Source: Hemicentrotus pulcherrimus (Eukaryota > Echinodermata > Echinoidea > Camarodonta > Strongylocentrotidae). From it: 33,221 nucleotides of DNA. The notes under the pieces are model-generated. The model was not told the origin of the DNA. It made no database searches and saw nothing but the letters and a program-made list of their open reading frames with translations. The DNA lies in the NCBI GenBank assembly GCA_003118195.1, contig BEXV01000791.1, positions 119,259-152,479 on the forward strand, in the 5' to 3' direction. Both the position numbers and the translations under genes were made by a program. Shown piece by piece: positions 12,501-20,520 of the stretch; the stretch's first letter is position 1, and the number at the start of each line of letters is the position of its first letter.

Positions 12501-15500
12501 ACAATTTAAGGGTTTGTTTTTAAATATTTTTTTGTCACATTGTCAATGAATATATATTACTTGCGAATGTAAACATGTTTCACGGATATCTCTCGATGTT
12601 GGATTTCCTACACTCTCTCCTTATCTGAAATGATACAGTTACATGACATTATGATTCCCTACATTATTGTTTACCAGCACATAAGCCAAGTACAAATGGA
12701 CGAAAGAGCGAACCACCGACTCCTGTCGAGAATGTAAGTACGATCTACACATAACAACAATTTAATTACTTTATTCAACGTAAAAGACAACCTATTATTG
12801 AAATAAATATGGTTTAAACACGTGACTAAAATGCAATAGGTCATTGGTTCGATCCACGGCGCGGGGTTCGAGTCTTTGGGCAAGGCAATAAACCGACGTC
12901 GCTTCTCTACACCCAGGTGTTGAAAGGGTACTAGGTACGATGTCGAAGATGTTTTAATCTGCTAGCATCTTCTAAATGACACTTGGCTAGAATGCTCCCC
13001 AGCGAGTGGATAATGTGCATACATTTTGTGCCTGGCAAGGCTTAAACAGATGAGCGGGATAATAAGCCAAGAATATTGTTATTATGATTCACAAAATATG
13101 TGTTAAACAAGGGCCAAAGCATAGAGCCTAGTTTACAAATACAGTGTTTTTAATAATTAGCTAATTATTCAGTTGTGTTTCTAGATTGTTCAGTCGTTCT
13201 TTTTCTTAGGAGTTATCCAAAATCATTAAATGATCTTCTTTTTTTTTTTGAAAAAGAAGGAGTTATTTAAAGTTTGCAGTGATTTCTTTTTTATCTCACC
13301 TCTTCTTATCGTGTCGTAAATCTTTGCAATACATTCGAGTGATTTAGAATTTACAGTTTTTCTTTTCATTATTTGTTGTTCTATTTCATTTTGTTTTAAT
13401 GTTGGCATTTTTCCATTTCTATCTAAACCCTGCATCGAGTTTACCCTGGATAGTGATGAACATTTGTTTTAAAAGGGCATAACATGTCTCTAAATTAATG
13501 TATCCTAAGAAAAAGAAGAATCAATATTTCAATCAATTGTACGTATACATTGTAACAGAAACCCTGATGTATGTATATCCGTTAGGATAAATATTATTCC
13601 CTGTCATTTAGTTAAAATTCTGACCCTTGTTATATCAACTCTCCTTTTTGAAAGTATAACCCTCGAAAAACAATCCAATGACGTTTATAAAGACGTTAAA
13701 CGGTTTTATCCAGGAAACAGTGTGAATTAAATGAGATGCTTTGTGTAGTTGTTATTTTTGCATAGCCCTATACCCTCGAGTATCACTATGAATTTGAGAA
13801 TGATTTTCCCCTTTGCGCTACCATAGACTCCCCCACGTCACTGTTCTTCTGCCTCTGACGTCATGAATGTGCGGTTTCCGTCAACCCTTCCGTCCCGGCA
13901 AAAATATTCTGGTCGCATTATATCCAGTTCAGTCAAGTCTTGTAAGGTGACCTCAAAGAGAAAACAATTATCTTGGTGTCCATTTTGTTTTTCTTTGTAT
14001 CAACCAAAGTGTTATATTTTTGTTTCGCAAGATCACTGTAGATCATGATTTCCTATCCTTTTTTCTTGGCTGAATGAGGTTTCCTTCTCTAAAATAAGCA
14101 ATATATATTGCCTTTTTTTAAATGACGACTACAAAAATTAATCTGATCAAAATGTGCAATTTTTGTTTTCATAAAGAGCTGGTGTAGGGGTGTAATGTGT
14201 AAATTAGTGTAAGTGCGGTTAGCTTCGTAAGAGAGACATACAGAGATATTGAGGAGGGAGGTAGAAACAGCGCCAGTAAAAGAAAAAAGACAAACAGCGA
14301 ACAGGGGCACACTCATTCAGCCTAGAATATAAACGCATGTAAATTTGTGGCACTATTTATTCCATTGGTATATGTTGATCAATAGACAAAATATGCCTAA
14401 CATATTCAAACCTTACATTGTTTTTCTTGTTTTGCTTATTTTGGTATATTTGCACGATTCGTATCTACTGGCATGTATTAGTAACTATATGAGAAACAGG
14501 ATTCTGTTATGTTATAAGTCGTGTTTTCACTATTGTTATGTTTTATTTCAATCACCAATTGCTTATTTCTAACGTTGTAAAACGACGTAGTATTGTGATA
14601 AAATGCAATTAACATAAAACAATTACAATGTGTTTAAATCGCTTGACTCTATACCCTAGGGTTTAAGGTTCCAATCCAAGCCTTTTGGCAAGACATTTAA
14701 TACACATTTTCTACTCTCCATCCAGGTGTTAACATAGCCTAAATCCGATGACGGGGGAAATACATAAGTAATATATACGTTAAATACTTAAACGGATCGT
14801 TAATGTATAAAGAGCTAAATAAACCCATGATAATATTTATAATTTTATTTTTATCTGGGTGTCTTAAAGGGCAACGATTCCTTAAGTACATATTAATCAC
14901 AATTATTTATCATTTGAGACGTTGAGTTTATGTCGAATTTGAAATGTCATACTTCTTGAAATATCTTATAGAATGAAAGAAATACAATTTCATATTTTAT
15001 AATATATTAATTGTTGTATGTGAAAATTATTTAAACACTCTGAACATGTTGTAATAATGTATCACTTTCATATGTTAGAAACTAATACAATAAATAAGAG
15101 GTAAAATATGTCATGTTTACATAGATGCATATCTGCTGTATAAGGTTTTAAAGTCATTGGATCTGCATGAGTAAATCGTACAGTAATTCTATATAAATAA
15201 GCAATCAACGATCCGTATGCATGAAGAAGTATCTCCGTTAACTAGTATTCAATATTGTATTCCAAACTTGGTTTGGAGCCGTATTTCATACATGTCATGC
15301 ACTAATTCCTCATCCCACAAATCACTCACATGTGCAATATTGTTCTATACACATATATGTGTAAGTATTATACTGAATATACATACCTGTATAATCATAT
15401 ATATAATAATTTAAATGTAAGGTCAAGCAACTTCTTTCGAAGGTTGAGTTTTCATGTTTTATATTTATTGCATATGGTTATCCTCAGGACGCTTCAACCA

Positions 15501-16042
15501 GCCCAGCACCAGGAAGGGAGTACATCTGTCTCTACGATTTCGAAGGCATGTTAAGGGATGACCTGTCGTTGAAGTAAGATATCCCTATTTATTAAAAAAT
15601 GGGTTCTAGAATTTAACCGATTCGATTGGTCAAATGCTACCACATGATTGTTTGCCATGTTTTTCTTCTACGCCTAACGTGCGCAAAAACAAATCCCATT
15701 AAACAGGCAATAGCCCACAGCTAATGTAATAATGCACGGCCGAGATACGCTATGCGTAATCTGCTCGTAGATTATAATGGCAAGGTTATCGTGTCATGCG
15801 CACACTGAGATTTCTGAAAACGAATTCATTTAATAAAATTATCGAAATGCAAGCACTACATTAAACAAATAGAAATTTGTAATTCCGCGCTCATTTTACA
15901 AAATAAAGAAAAAAAAAAAAAGGAAAAAACACAAAATAAAAAAAAAAAAAAATTTTAATAAAAAATAAAAAAACAACAAAAAAAAAAACATTTAGATTTA
16001 ATACATAAAAATAAATTTTAAAAACCAAAAAAAAAAAAAAAA

Positions 16043-16077
<35 letters not shown>

Positions 16078-18370
16078 AAAAATTACCAAAAAAAAAAAAA
16101 CATTAAATAAAAATAAAAATAAAAAAAAAAAAAAAAAAAAAAAATAAAAGATTAAATTTTTTTCTGGGACGCACTGAATAAAAGGATATTAGAATAAGCC
16201 TTTATCTATTTCCCTTGAGTTGTCGAAATAGTTCCAATCTTGAATGAATAAATCGTCAACGCGATTGCTTTTACTTCATGAACAGTTTAAGAAAATTATG
16301 TTACATTAGTTATATTTAGTCATTGTTTTATATCTTGAACACTTGCCTGTGTTTGTATTGTCTTAGGGCTGGTCAGAGAGTAAGGGTTGCCGAAGATGAA
16401 GGCTCGGACTGGTGGAAGGTAGATATCAGTTTAAATATTGTTATTTTTTGAGATATTTTATGGTATTGTGTTATCATGGACTCTTCATCGTGTATCGTCC
16501 CCTCTATATACCTGACAAAGAGGTTAAACAACAATCCTCTCCCTTCTATTAGCTCCAAAGTTGTAAAAGTTTTAACTGAAGCTGGTTAGTTATTCCTGTT
16601 TATATCAAGAATTATAATAGAGTAATATAATAGTTAAATAATAATAATAATAGTAAGAATAATATTTAAAAGGTTTATTAGCGCTAATTATGAAGTAACA
16701 ATGATAATCATAATGATAATAATACTACTGACAAGAAAGACACCCTTGTGTAGTGCATTTTTAAATATGTGGACTTCCTGCAAAAGTTTCATTTGAATGT
16801 GCTGGAATCCTCTTCACTACTTTTGGAAACTCATTTGATTTGTCTGGCAGGGTGACTATGACGGTCGGTTCGGCTACTTCCGTGCGTTCTGTGTTACATT
16901 TACGTAAATATATTAAGAATAAGTTTGAGCAACTGTAATACGCATGGTCGGAATCATGCGTAACATTAAACGTTCATTCTAAAGTTGCGAATGACCTAAA
17001 CCTATGTGAAACAAAATCTAAGATCGATCTCAAATTTAACATGACTTAGGGACTGACGCATGCCTTTTCACATGACTTAAACCTTTGCGAAACACTTTTG
17101 AATACTCATTTGATTTATCCACCAGGGTGACTGTGATGGTCGGTTCGGCTACTTCCCTGCGTTCTGTGTCACGTTTCTCCAACCTTGGGAGAGGGTGATG
17201 GTGGTGATGCACAGCTTCAAGGCATCACACGAGAAAGAAGATGGACTTACTTTACGAAAGGGCCAGGTATAAACAGCTGGGGTTAGAGTCAGGCTTAGGT
17301 TGGAATTTTACAACCCTAACCTTAATCCTAACCCTGAACATTAAAGGGATAGTTGAGTTTTTTTGCAGAGGGTGCTACACAAATTTTTGTTTGTGTGAGA
17401 TAATGAAAAACTCAGTGTCAAATTTGGAAGAACATAATATTTAAATGACAAAACCATCTTTATTTGATCAAAATCGGTTCAGAGACGGCTGAAATATAAC
17501 GATTTCTAATACTTGTGTACCACCACAAATATTGGATATTTTGAAAAATTTGGGAAAAAAAAACCGTTGAAAAAACGAAATAACGCCTTTTACGTCATAT
17601 TTCAGCCAATGCCGATGTTGGCTTTTTTGTTGGAATTTCGTGTTGCTTATTTTATCCAAAATTATCCGGCTCATGTATTGTTATTTTTAATCAAATAGTT
17701 AATTAATGGTCATCGTATTTTTTGTTTTTTTGTTTAAGTGGAGCTGAATTGGTATGATCGCATTGGCTACATATCACACATTTTGGGGTTTGAAATTACC
17801 TTCATAGCAATTTAAGGTTCTAAAAGGGCACTATAAATGTCATAGATAAGAATGAGAGCAATAATCATGCACTGTGAATGCATTTGCGATCTGAAAACAG
17901 AACTCAACTATCCCTTTAACCTAACCCTAAACATTATCCTAACCTGAACCATTCACTTCACCCCAAACCTTAACTCTAAATATTATATCCAATGTAACAC
18001 ATATTGGGTAGGCTTTAACAGGAAACAATTTGTTATCTTTATCTCTCTTTTCTTTTTTTTTTCTCTCATACTTAAAATTACCCTATATTTGACAATTTTT
18101 ACTCAATTTTGGCTATCTTATATTAGATTTACTTTTACCCGACAGTGTGTGGTTTCCCTTTTAAGCCAATACGAAGTAGAATTCTTATCAAACTATCACT
18201 ATAGATTTGCAATTCCTCTATTAATACCGGGTATATTTTCTTTCATCCCTCCGTAGGTTGTGATCCAGATGTCCCCGGAGGATAATGGTTGGAGCCAGGT
18301 CAGAACCGGTCGCAAGAGCGGCTTCTTTCCGTACCAGTATCTTGAAATGTTTGGAAAACAGAAAGGATAA
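511..18370 (+). CDS. stac: STAC-family adaptor (C1 + two SH3), spliced gene, 5' end possibly off window
   Basis: This is the genomic span of a spliced gene; the exons are listed separately. Joined in phase they give about 559 codons: coiled-coil-like region (1-60), C1 domain (110-158, pattern H-X12-C-X2-C-X13-C-X2-C-X4-H-X2-C-X6-C), basic segment (164-243), Ser/Thr/Pro-rich linker (244-440), SH3-1 (441-492) and SH3-2 (499-552), ending seven residues later. The order C1, VDPIYQT linker motif, then two SH3 domains about five residues apart is diagnostic of STAC proteins; the C1 start (FQEYNFIKPTFC) and GLRCK..CK...HH.C are also STAC-like. Vertebrate STAC1-3 are cytosolic adaptors of about 360-410 residues that bind CaV1 channels and reduce inactivation or support excitation-contraction coupling; the same role here is inferred. 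The extra length is the coiled coil and a longer linker. Every exon junction keeps frame. Yeast Bzz1 (F-BAR, C1, two SH3) has a similar order but a longer gap between its SH3 domains. Confidence 0.88.
582..1519. other. Intron, nothing recognised
   Basis: AT-rich intron between the two coiled-coil exons. No other exon, RNA or repeat was recognised on either strand. Confidence 0.55.
1520..1628 (+). CDS. stac: STAC gene exon b: coiled-coil-like segment
   Basis: The acceptor is AATTTTTAG and the donor CAG|GTATGT is strong. The exon is 109 nt, phase 1 in and phase 0 out, encoding 36 whole codons rich in K, E, N and Q (for example HETLLEIHKLRNDNR). It continues the helical segment of the previous exon. 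The donor runs straight into a G-rich minisatellite. Phase 0 matches the C1 exon, which supports but does not prove that it belongs to the same transcript. Confidence 0.6.
1655..1858 (+). repeat. G-rich minisatellite in intron
   Basis: Tandem units of roughly 15 bp based on GGTAGTTGTCC are grouped in a higher-order unit of about 77 bp (the copy at 1661 recurs at 1738). Runs of four to five G occur repeatedly on the coding strand, starting about 30 nt after the exon b donor. Confidence 0.85.
2532..2745 (+). CDS. stac: STAC exon: N-terminal linker and first half of C1 domain
   Basis: The exon starts after TTGCTCCAG and ends at AAAG|GTGAGA. It encodes a Ser-rich linker, then the first part of the C1 domain: the initial zinc-ligand His, twelve residues, then Cys-Asp-Asp-Cys. 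KSHVFQEYNFIKPTFCDDC is very close to vertebrate STAC C1 starts. A second AG (2549-2550) is out of phase with the coiled-coil exon. An ATG in a strong context (GCCATGG, 2589-2591) lies in frame 30 codons before the C1 domain. It could be the start codon of a shorter STAC if the coiled-coil exons are not used. Confidence 0.88.
2746..4148. other. Introns around C1 exon 2, nothing else recognised
   Basis: Apart from the exon at 3587-3681 this stretch is AT-rich intron. T-rich sequence at about 3360-3560 precedes the acceptor. No repeat family was recognised. Confidence 0.5.
3587..3681 (+). CDS. stac: STAC exon: second half of C1 domain
   Basis: The acceptor is AAAATCCAG and the donor TCA|GTAAAT. 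After completing a split Gly codon it encodes IMRQGLRCKVCKANVHHRC and the final Cys of the zinc-binding set, so all eight C1 ligands (six Cys, two His) are present across the two exons. C1 domains bind membrane diacylglycerol in typical members; lipid binding by STAC C1 domains is not assured. Confidence 0.9.
4149..4205 (+). CDS. stac: STAC exon: basic segment after C1
   Basis: The exon follows a pyrimidine-rich acceptor (ATCTTTCCAG) and is phase 0 at both ends (57 nt). It encodes FENPRRISRRFNFRDPGSW, an Arg-rich stretch like the FRR-type segment that follows the C1 domain in vertebrate STACs. The donor TGG|GTATTC is only moderate. The exon fits in frame between the C1 exon and the downstream exons. 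Confidence 0.68.
4327..4353 (+). CDS. stac: Possible STAC micro-exon (27 nt)
   Basis: The acceptor is ATATTTGCCAG and the possible donor is GGAA|GTACAA. The 27 nt are in phase 0 and encode GQRVTKPSE. Including or skipping it keeps the gene in frame, so it could be a cassette exon. A longer reading to a stop is also open in another frame (to 4495), which argues for caution. Confidence 0.38.
5261..5326 (+). CDS. stac: STAC exon: basic segment
   Basis: The acceptor ATATTACAG is good; the donor CTG|GTACTA is weak. The exon is 66 nt, phase 0 at both ends, and encodes QEGRSVKKMFVRQMSVREIR plus two residues. Its basic, Ser-containing composition fits the segment between the C1 domain and the linker. 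Confidence 0.58.
6571..6613 (-). ncRNA. Hammerhead-ribozyme-like motif (type I), probable retroelement relic
   Basis: Read on the minus strand, ATTAC (6613-6609) is followed by the core CTGACGA (6608-6602), a hairpin with 4-bp stem GTGT/GCAC (6600-6597 with 6587-6584) and 9-nt loop, then GAAAC, GTC and GTGAT (6575-6571). ATTAC and GTGAT pair as stem I over five bp with one G-U. CUGANGA, GAAA and the cleavage triplet GUC are all present. Stem III would be the self-complementary ACGU with no loop, as described for dimeric hammerheads of Penelope-like elements and animal retrozymes. One A (6601) is extra between the core and stem II, so activity is uncertain. Confidence 0.5.
6604..6662. repeat. 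Two tandem copies of about 29-30 bp
   Basis: CGTCAGGTAATAACAAAC and its continuation to 6632 are repeated with changes at 6633-6662 (CGTCAGGTGATAAAAAG and on). Both end in AATGTAAGCA. The repeat includes the CTGACG half of the ribozyme-like core on the minus strand, so the duplication touches that element. Confidence 0.7.
7885..7931 (+). repeat. Possible SINE/LINE 3' tail remnant
   Basis: GAATGTGCTATAGAAATTG followed by a TAATTATTATTATTAT run resembles the common GCGCTATATAAAT-(ATT)n 3' end of invertebrate short retroelements. Only the tail is recognisable. Confidence 0.35.
7950..8040 (+). CDS. stac: STAC exon: basic/Ser-Thr linker
   Basis: The acceptor is CATTAAAG and the donor GAAG|GTAAGT is near-consensus. 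It encodes PDKRKMLRRQKSTTDLDTR followed by an acidic/Ser-rich run, ending in phase 1. RRQKST is a plausible basophilic kinase site (inference). Confidence 0.82.
8299..8542 (+). CDS. stac: STAC exon: linker with VDPIYQT motif
   Basis: The 244-nt exon has acceptor TTACATAG and donor AAAG|GTTAGT. It begins with EPVDPIYQTIK, matching the conserved VDPxYxT motif of STAC linkers, and this is one of the best reasons for the family call. The rest is Ser/Pro-rich with a four-Gln run from CAG repeats (about 8442-8453) and several SP/TP sites. It ends in phase 2. Confidence 0.9.
8643..8772. repeat. Imperfect inverted repeat, about 130 bp
   Basis: CATTTATTCCTAT at 8643-8655 is exactly complementary to ATAGGAATAAATG at 8760-8772. 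Inside, GATATCAAGAA-type segments recur in opposite orientation with poorer matching. This is a probable old foldback element beginning about 100 bp after the VDPIYQT exon. Confidence 0.6.
10811..10973 (+). repeat. Tandem repeat of GTCACACTGTCACAT type
   Basis: Several copies of ACTGTCACACTGTCACAT and TTGTCACATGCATGTC alternate with a period of roughly 30-55 bp. The open frame over this part results from the repeat and is not taken as a gene. Confidence 0.75.
11269..11525 (+). CDS. stac: STAC exon: Ser/Thr/Pro-rich linker
   Basis: The acceptor TTACCTTCCCCAG has a good pyrimidine tract, and the donor CCAT|GTGAGT is strong. The 257 nt stay open in the frame required by both neighbours (phase 2 to phase 1), encoding 85 codons rich in S, T, P and R, including SAAPSTHSTPTPTYVGRPR. 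The linker is longer than in vertebrate STACs. A shorter version could begin at 11446 after CCGACAG, which is also in phase; 11342-11443 contains no AG, so either acceptor is feasible. Confidence 0.72.
11807..11932. repeat. 126-bp two-part palindrome with CRE sites
   Basis: The outer arms (11807-11825 and 11914-11932, 19 bp) and inner arms (11842-11862 and 11878-11898, 21 bp) are each perfectly complementary. They are separated by unlike 15-16-nt segments and a 15-nt loop. Both outer arms contain TGACGTCA; a third TGACGTCA lies just outside at 11794-11801. This is probably a foldback MITE inside the STAC intron. Confidence 0.9.
12678..12733 (+). CDS. stac: STAC exon: linker
   Basis: The acceptor is TTGTTTACCAG and the donor AAT|GTAAGT is near-consensus. 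The 56 nt complete a split Ser codon and encode HKPSTNGRKSEPPTPVEN, a Pro/Ser-rich linker. It is in phase with the SH3-1 exon. Confidence 0.82.
12836..13087 (+). repeat. tRNA-derived SINE copy
   Basis: It contains a Pol III B-box-like GGTTCGATCC (12846-12855), then TTTGGGCAAGGCAATAAACC and CTACACCCAGGTGT (to 12920), a signature combination of invertebrate tRNA-related SINEs, and an ATT-rich end near 13080. The A-box part is degenerate. A second diverged copy lies at 14637. Confidence 0.6.
14637..14826 (+). repeat. Second, more diverged copy of the same SINE
   Basis: GGTTCCAATCC (14667-14677), TTTTGGCAAGACATTTAATA and CTCTCCATCCAGGTGTTAA parallel the copy at 12836 in order and spacing and share its orientation. 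The tail is AT-rich (ATAAAGAGCTAAATAAA). Confidence 0.5.
15488..15573 (+). CDS. stac: STAC exon: start of SH3-1
   Basis: The acceptor is GGTTATCCTCAG and the donor AA|GTAAGA. After a short Ser/Pro lead the exon encodes EYICLYDFEGMLRDDLSL: the ALYDY-type first strand and the RT-loop acidic residues of an SH3 domain. Confidence 0.92.
15901..16150. repeat. Long A-rich low-complexity tract
   Basis: About 250 bp of almost pure A interrupted by single T or C. It lies in the intron within SH3-1. It may be an expanded degenerate poly(A) tail or a poorly resolved assembly segment. The T-rich open frame on the other strand is an artefact of it. Confidence 0.85.
16367..16418 (+). CDS. stac: STAC exon: middle of SH3-1
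   Basis: The acceptor is TTGTATTGTCTTAG and the donor AAG|GTAGAT. It encodes AGQRVRVAEDEGSDWWK, with the n-Src loop and the conserved Trp pair of SH3 domains. It ends in phase 0, so either of the two downstream exon copies (16851 or 17126) can splice to it. Confidence 0.92.
16636..16700 (-). repeat. ATT-rich repeat, possible reversed SINE tail
   Basis: On the minus strand TTAGCGCTAATAAACC leads into an ATT-rich run, resembling the GCGCTATATAAA-(ATT)n retroelement end. It is short and weak. Confidence 0.25.
16851..16907 (+). pseudogene. Duplicate SH3-1 exon with in-frame stop (alternative end or decayed copy)
   Basis: About 275 bp upstream of the working exon lies a second copy of its first 51 nt (about 90% identical), including the acceptor and branch region. 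It reads GDYDGRFGYFRAFCVTFT then TAA. The conserved SH3 Pro of the FP pair is Arg here, and the copy stops before SH3-2. If spliced in, it would give a protein with C1 and one complete SH3. An ATTAAA (16965-16970) lies 58 nt past the stop. A possible donor (AC|GTAAAT) overlaps the stop. It may equally be non-functional. Confidence 0.75.
17126..17266 (+). CDS. stac: STAC exon: end of SH3-1 and start of SH3-2
   Basis: The acceptor is TTATCCACCAG and the donor CAG|GTATAA. The 141 nt encode the SH3-1 end (GDCDGRFGYFPAFCV), a short spacer (TFLQPWER) and the first strands of SH3-2 (VMVVMHSFKASHEKEDGLTL). The near-absent spacer between the SH3 domains is typical of STAC proteins. Confidence 0.93.
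17273..17340. repeat. CCTAAC-type simple repeat beside the MITE
   Basis: GGGGTTAGAGTCAGGCTTAG is followed by CCCTAACCTTAATCCTAACC. The C-rich repeat resumes at 17920-17990 after the MITE. The two halves before the MITE are roughly inverted. It is degenerate and telomere-like in motif but clearly internal. Confidence 0.6.
17341..17919. mobile_element. MITE with 15-bp TIRs and TTAA target duplication
   Basis: AGGGATAGTTGAGTT begins at 17345 and its exact complement AACTCAACTATCCCT ends at 17915. Both are flanked by TTAA (17341-17344, 17916-17919). Similarity continues more loosely to about 27 bp. The 571-bp interior has no transposase. Inside, GGCTGAAATATAACG (17487) and CGTCATATTTCAGCC (17593) form a second inverted pair. 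TTAA duplication is known for piggyBac and Kolobok superfamilies; the AGGG terminus fits Kolobok-like better (inference). It sits in the SH3-2 intron. Confidence 0.85.
18257..18370 (+). CDS. stac: STAC last exon: end of SH3-2 and stop
   Basis: The acceptor is CATCCCTCCGTAG. The exon encodes VVIQMSPEDNGWSQVRTGRK, then SGFFPYQYLEMF and GKQKG before TAA. It contains the SH3-2 n-Src loop, a single Trp and the FFP..YLE end. It aligns over its full length with the C-terminus of vertebrate STACs. Confidence 0.93.
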   Translation, partial: VVIQMSPEDNGWSQVRTGRKSGFFPYQYLEMFGKQKG

Positions 18371-19460
18371 CATAATGTTCTTTCTGTATGGCAATAGATT
18401 TCTTTACTGCGGTATGAAACAAATTGCGTTTGATTGACATGGTTGAGTAGTAATCAATACGATGGACCTAACAATTTTTGTTTAAAGCTGTCAGAGCTTG
18501 ATGATGGCTCTGTAGATTGGCTTTCAAGTAGCCTCTCTGTATAATTGATTTTAACATAAGTTGGCAACCATACAGACGAACGAACGAAGACCTACAAGAA
18601 GATGTAACAAGATGTAACGAGGTAGTCTATCTGGGCCATCTGGTTAAAATGATATCAATTAGTAAATCAAGAGTTATGATAATTGATATGAGCTACGTAA
18701 ATGAGTTTCTTTCATTAGCTGTGAGACGTTTCGTTATGGAATTGTGAAGTTTGCTTTTAGTAGCAGGTTTTATGAAACTTGGCCGAGCTATTGTGTGTTT
18801 CCCAGACAAACATAGCGAATGTTGATTGGTAACCACAGACATTGATTTATATGAGTAATGTGTAACAAGACTGCTCAGATGGCAATTATATGCTTGATAT
18901 GTAACGGCTATATTGGACTTGAATCACATTCGAGAGACATGTTAAACGACGGAAATCGAATTTGATACTGAAGACAACAGTTAAACCTCTTCTTTGCAAG
19001 ACCTGTAATCGTCAGCTACGACGTCACGCGAAAATTACATCATCAAAGTTTGCGTGATCAAGGAGATGCACTGATATTCTGTTCTGAGAAGATGACAGAT
19101 AGGATTGGTTGTGACGATACATGCACATCATTCCGCCTCAAGAATTTTAACCAAAAAAGGACAAGTGTGTGTATGTGTGTGTATTGGGTTTGTACAGACG
19201 TGTATCAATCATCAGACATAGATGTAACTTCCATTGTTAGCTGGATTACAGGCGCACGCCACAACGCCTAGTTTGAATCAGGATGTATAAAGCTTCAACT
19301 CAATTTTGTCTTTGAAGACTGCATTCGAATAACAAAGCAAAAAGCCTCGAATGACAAGGCAAAAAGCAATGTGATCTTAAGTGGAAGTATGACAAGTGTA
19401 CCAGTCTGTCTCAATCTTTTTGTTGAAAATCGGTAGGCGAAATTGAAATCACGCAATAAA
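18371..19460 (+). other. Likely STAC 3' UTR
   Basis: The region after the stop codon has no convincing reading frame. The first canonical poly(A) signal seen is AATAAA at 19455-19460, with another at 19888-19893, giving a 3' UTR of about 1.1 or 1.5 kb. A short GT-rich run lies near 19165-19182. The extent is inferred. Confidence 0.45.
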
Positions 19461-20100
19461 GCCAACTTGTTTTCTGAATTTGATTACATTTCTAAGATGT
19501 GGGAGGAAAATGTATTTAATTTGTGAAAATTACAATGAAGTATTATAAATCGGTTGAGGAATAATCAATAACATGATTACCACAGAGTTTCATGAATTGA
19601 ATCCCGACACTATCAATTTTCTCAGACAAGATCTTGAATGTATTATTACATTACTGCACAAATACGCGACAAATTATAAAACTGTTGATATTGTTGGCCA
19701 TTCAGTTCGATTTAGAGTCGGGTCATCACGCCTGGTCGGGTGGAAAACGGGGGATCATGTGAACATGCACGTTAAGGACGCAACCTTTAGTAGATTTCGT
19801 CGTAGGATGTTTATAAATAGGCGGTTAAACCGGACCATTTATTGATGAGAGCGGATTATTTCACCAATATTGCTCAGGCGTTTTATGAATAAAGGGGCAT
19901 GTCTTCATAAAAGGTCGGGTAACGCGATCACCCCACCCAACGCAATGACCCGATGATTCGAATCAACACGATTGTGAATTCCGAATTGTGATCAACGGGG
20001 ATCTTATTTGATGTAGGTTTAAAAAAAAAATATATACTCTGTACCATTTATTTTTTTTTCCAATGCCAATTGATCTTGTATTAATCAATAGAGGTATTTG
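19461..20100. other. Intergenic, nothing recognised
   Basis: A 90-codon open frame at 19573-19845 has no recognisable domain, signal or relatives and is not called. Confidence 0.4.
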
Positions 20101-20514
20101 CAGGGGCGGATCCACGTGGCGATTTTACCATCCCCCCCCCCAGCCTCCAAATTGGTAAAAAAAGAAAATAGGATAATAACACAAATTTAACTTTTTTTTA
20201 AAACAAAAAAAAAACAAAGGCGCCCCCCCTCCTATCATCAACAGAAGATATAGTGATTTCTCTCTCCACANNNNNNNNNNNNNNNNNNNNNNNNNNNNNN
20301 NNNNNNNNNNNNNNNNNNNNNNNNNNNNNNNNNNNNNNNNNNNNNNNNNNNNNNNNNNNNNNNNNNNNNNNNNNNNNNNNNNNNNNNNNNNNNNNNCCCC
20401 CCCCCCCCCAACACTTATTCACCGGCCAGCTGAATCGGCCCTAACATTTTTGAGGAAAAAAGTGCACCCCCTCCCCCTCTTATTCACCGGCCAGCTGAAT
20501 CGGCACTAAATTGT
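20101..20514. mobile_element. Candidate DNA-element remnant around an assembly gap
   Basis: CAGGGGCGGATCC (20101-20113) resembles a widespread invertebrate repeat terminus. The other side carries CTTATTCACCGGCCAGCTGA ATCGGC twice, 65 bp apart (20414 and 20479); its GAATCGGCCC is an imperfect inverted match to GGATCCGCCCC. C-runs border both sides. The centre is unknown because of the gap. Confidence 0.4.
20271..20396. other. Assembly gap (126 N)
   Basis: A run of N. The sequence just beyond it is a poly-C run (20397-20409), and poly-A and poly-C lie just before it, so the true length may differ. Confidence 0.99.
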
Positions 20515-20520
20515 GTTCAT

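Noticed and set aside
15891..16079. Phe-rich minus-strand frame
   Set aside because: It is only the complement of the A-rich tract.
19573..19845. 90-codon frame downstream of STAC
   Set aside because: No recognisable domain or relatives; lies at or beyond the likely 3' UTR.
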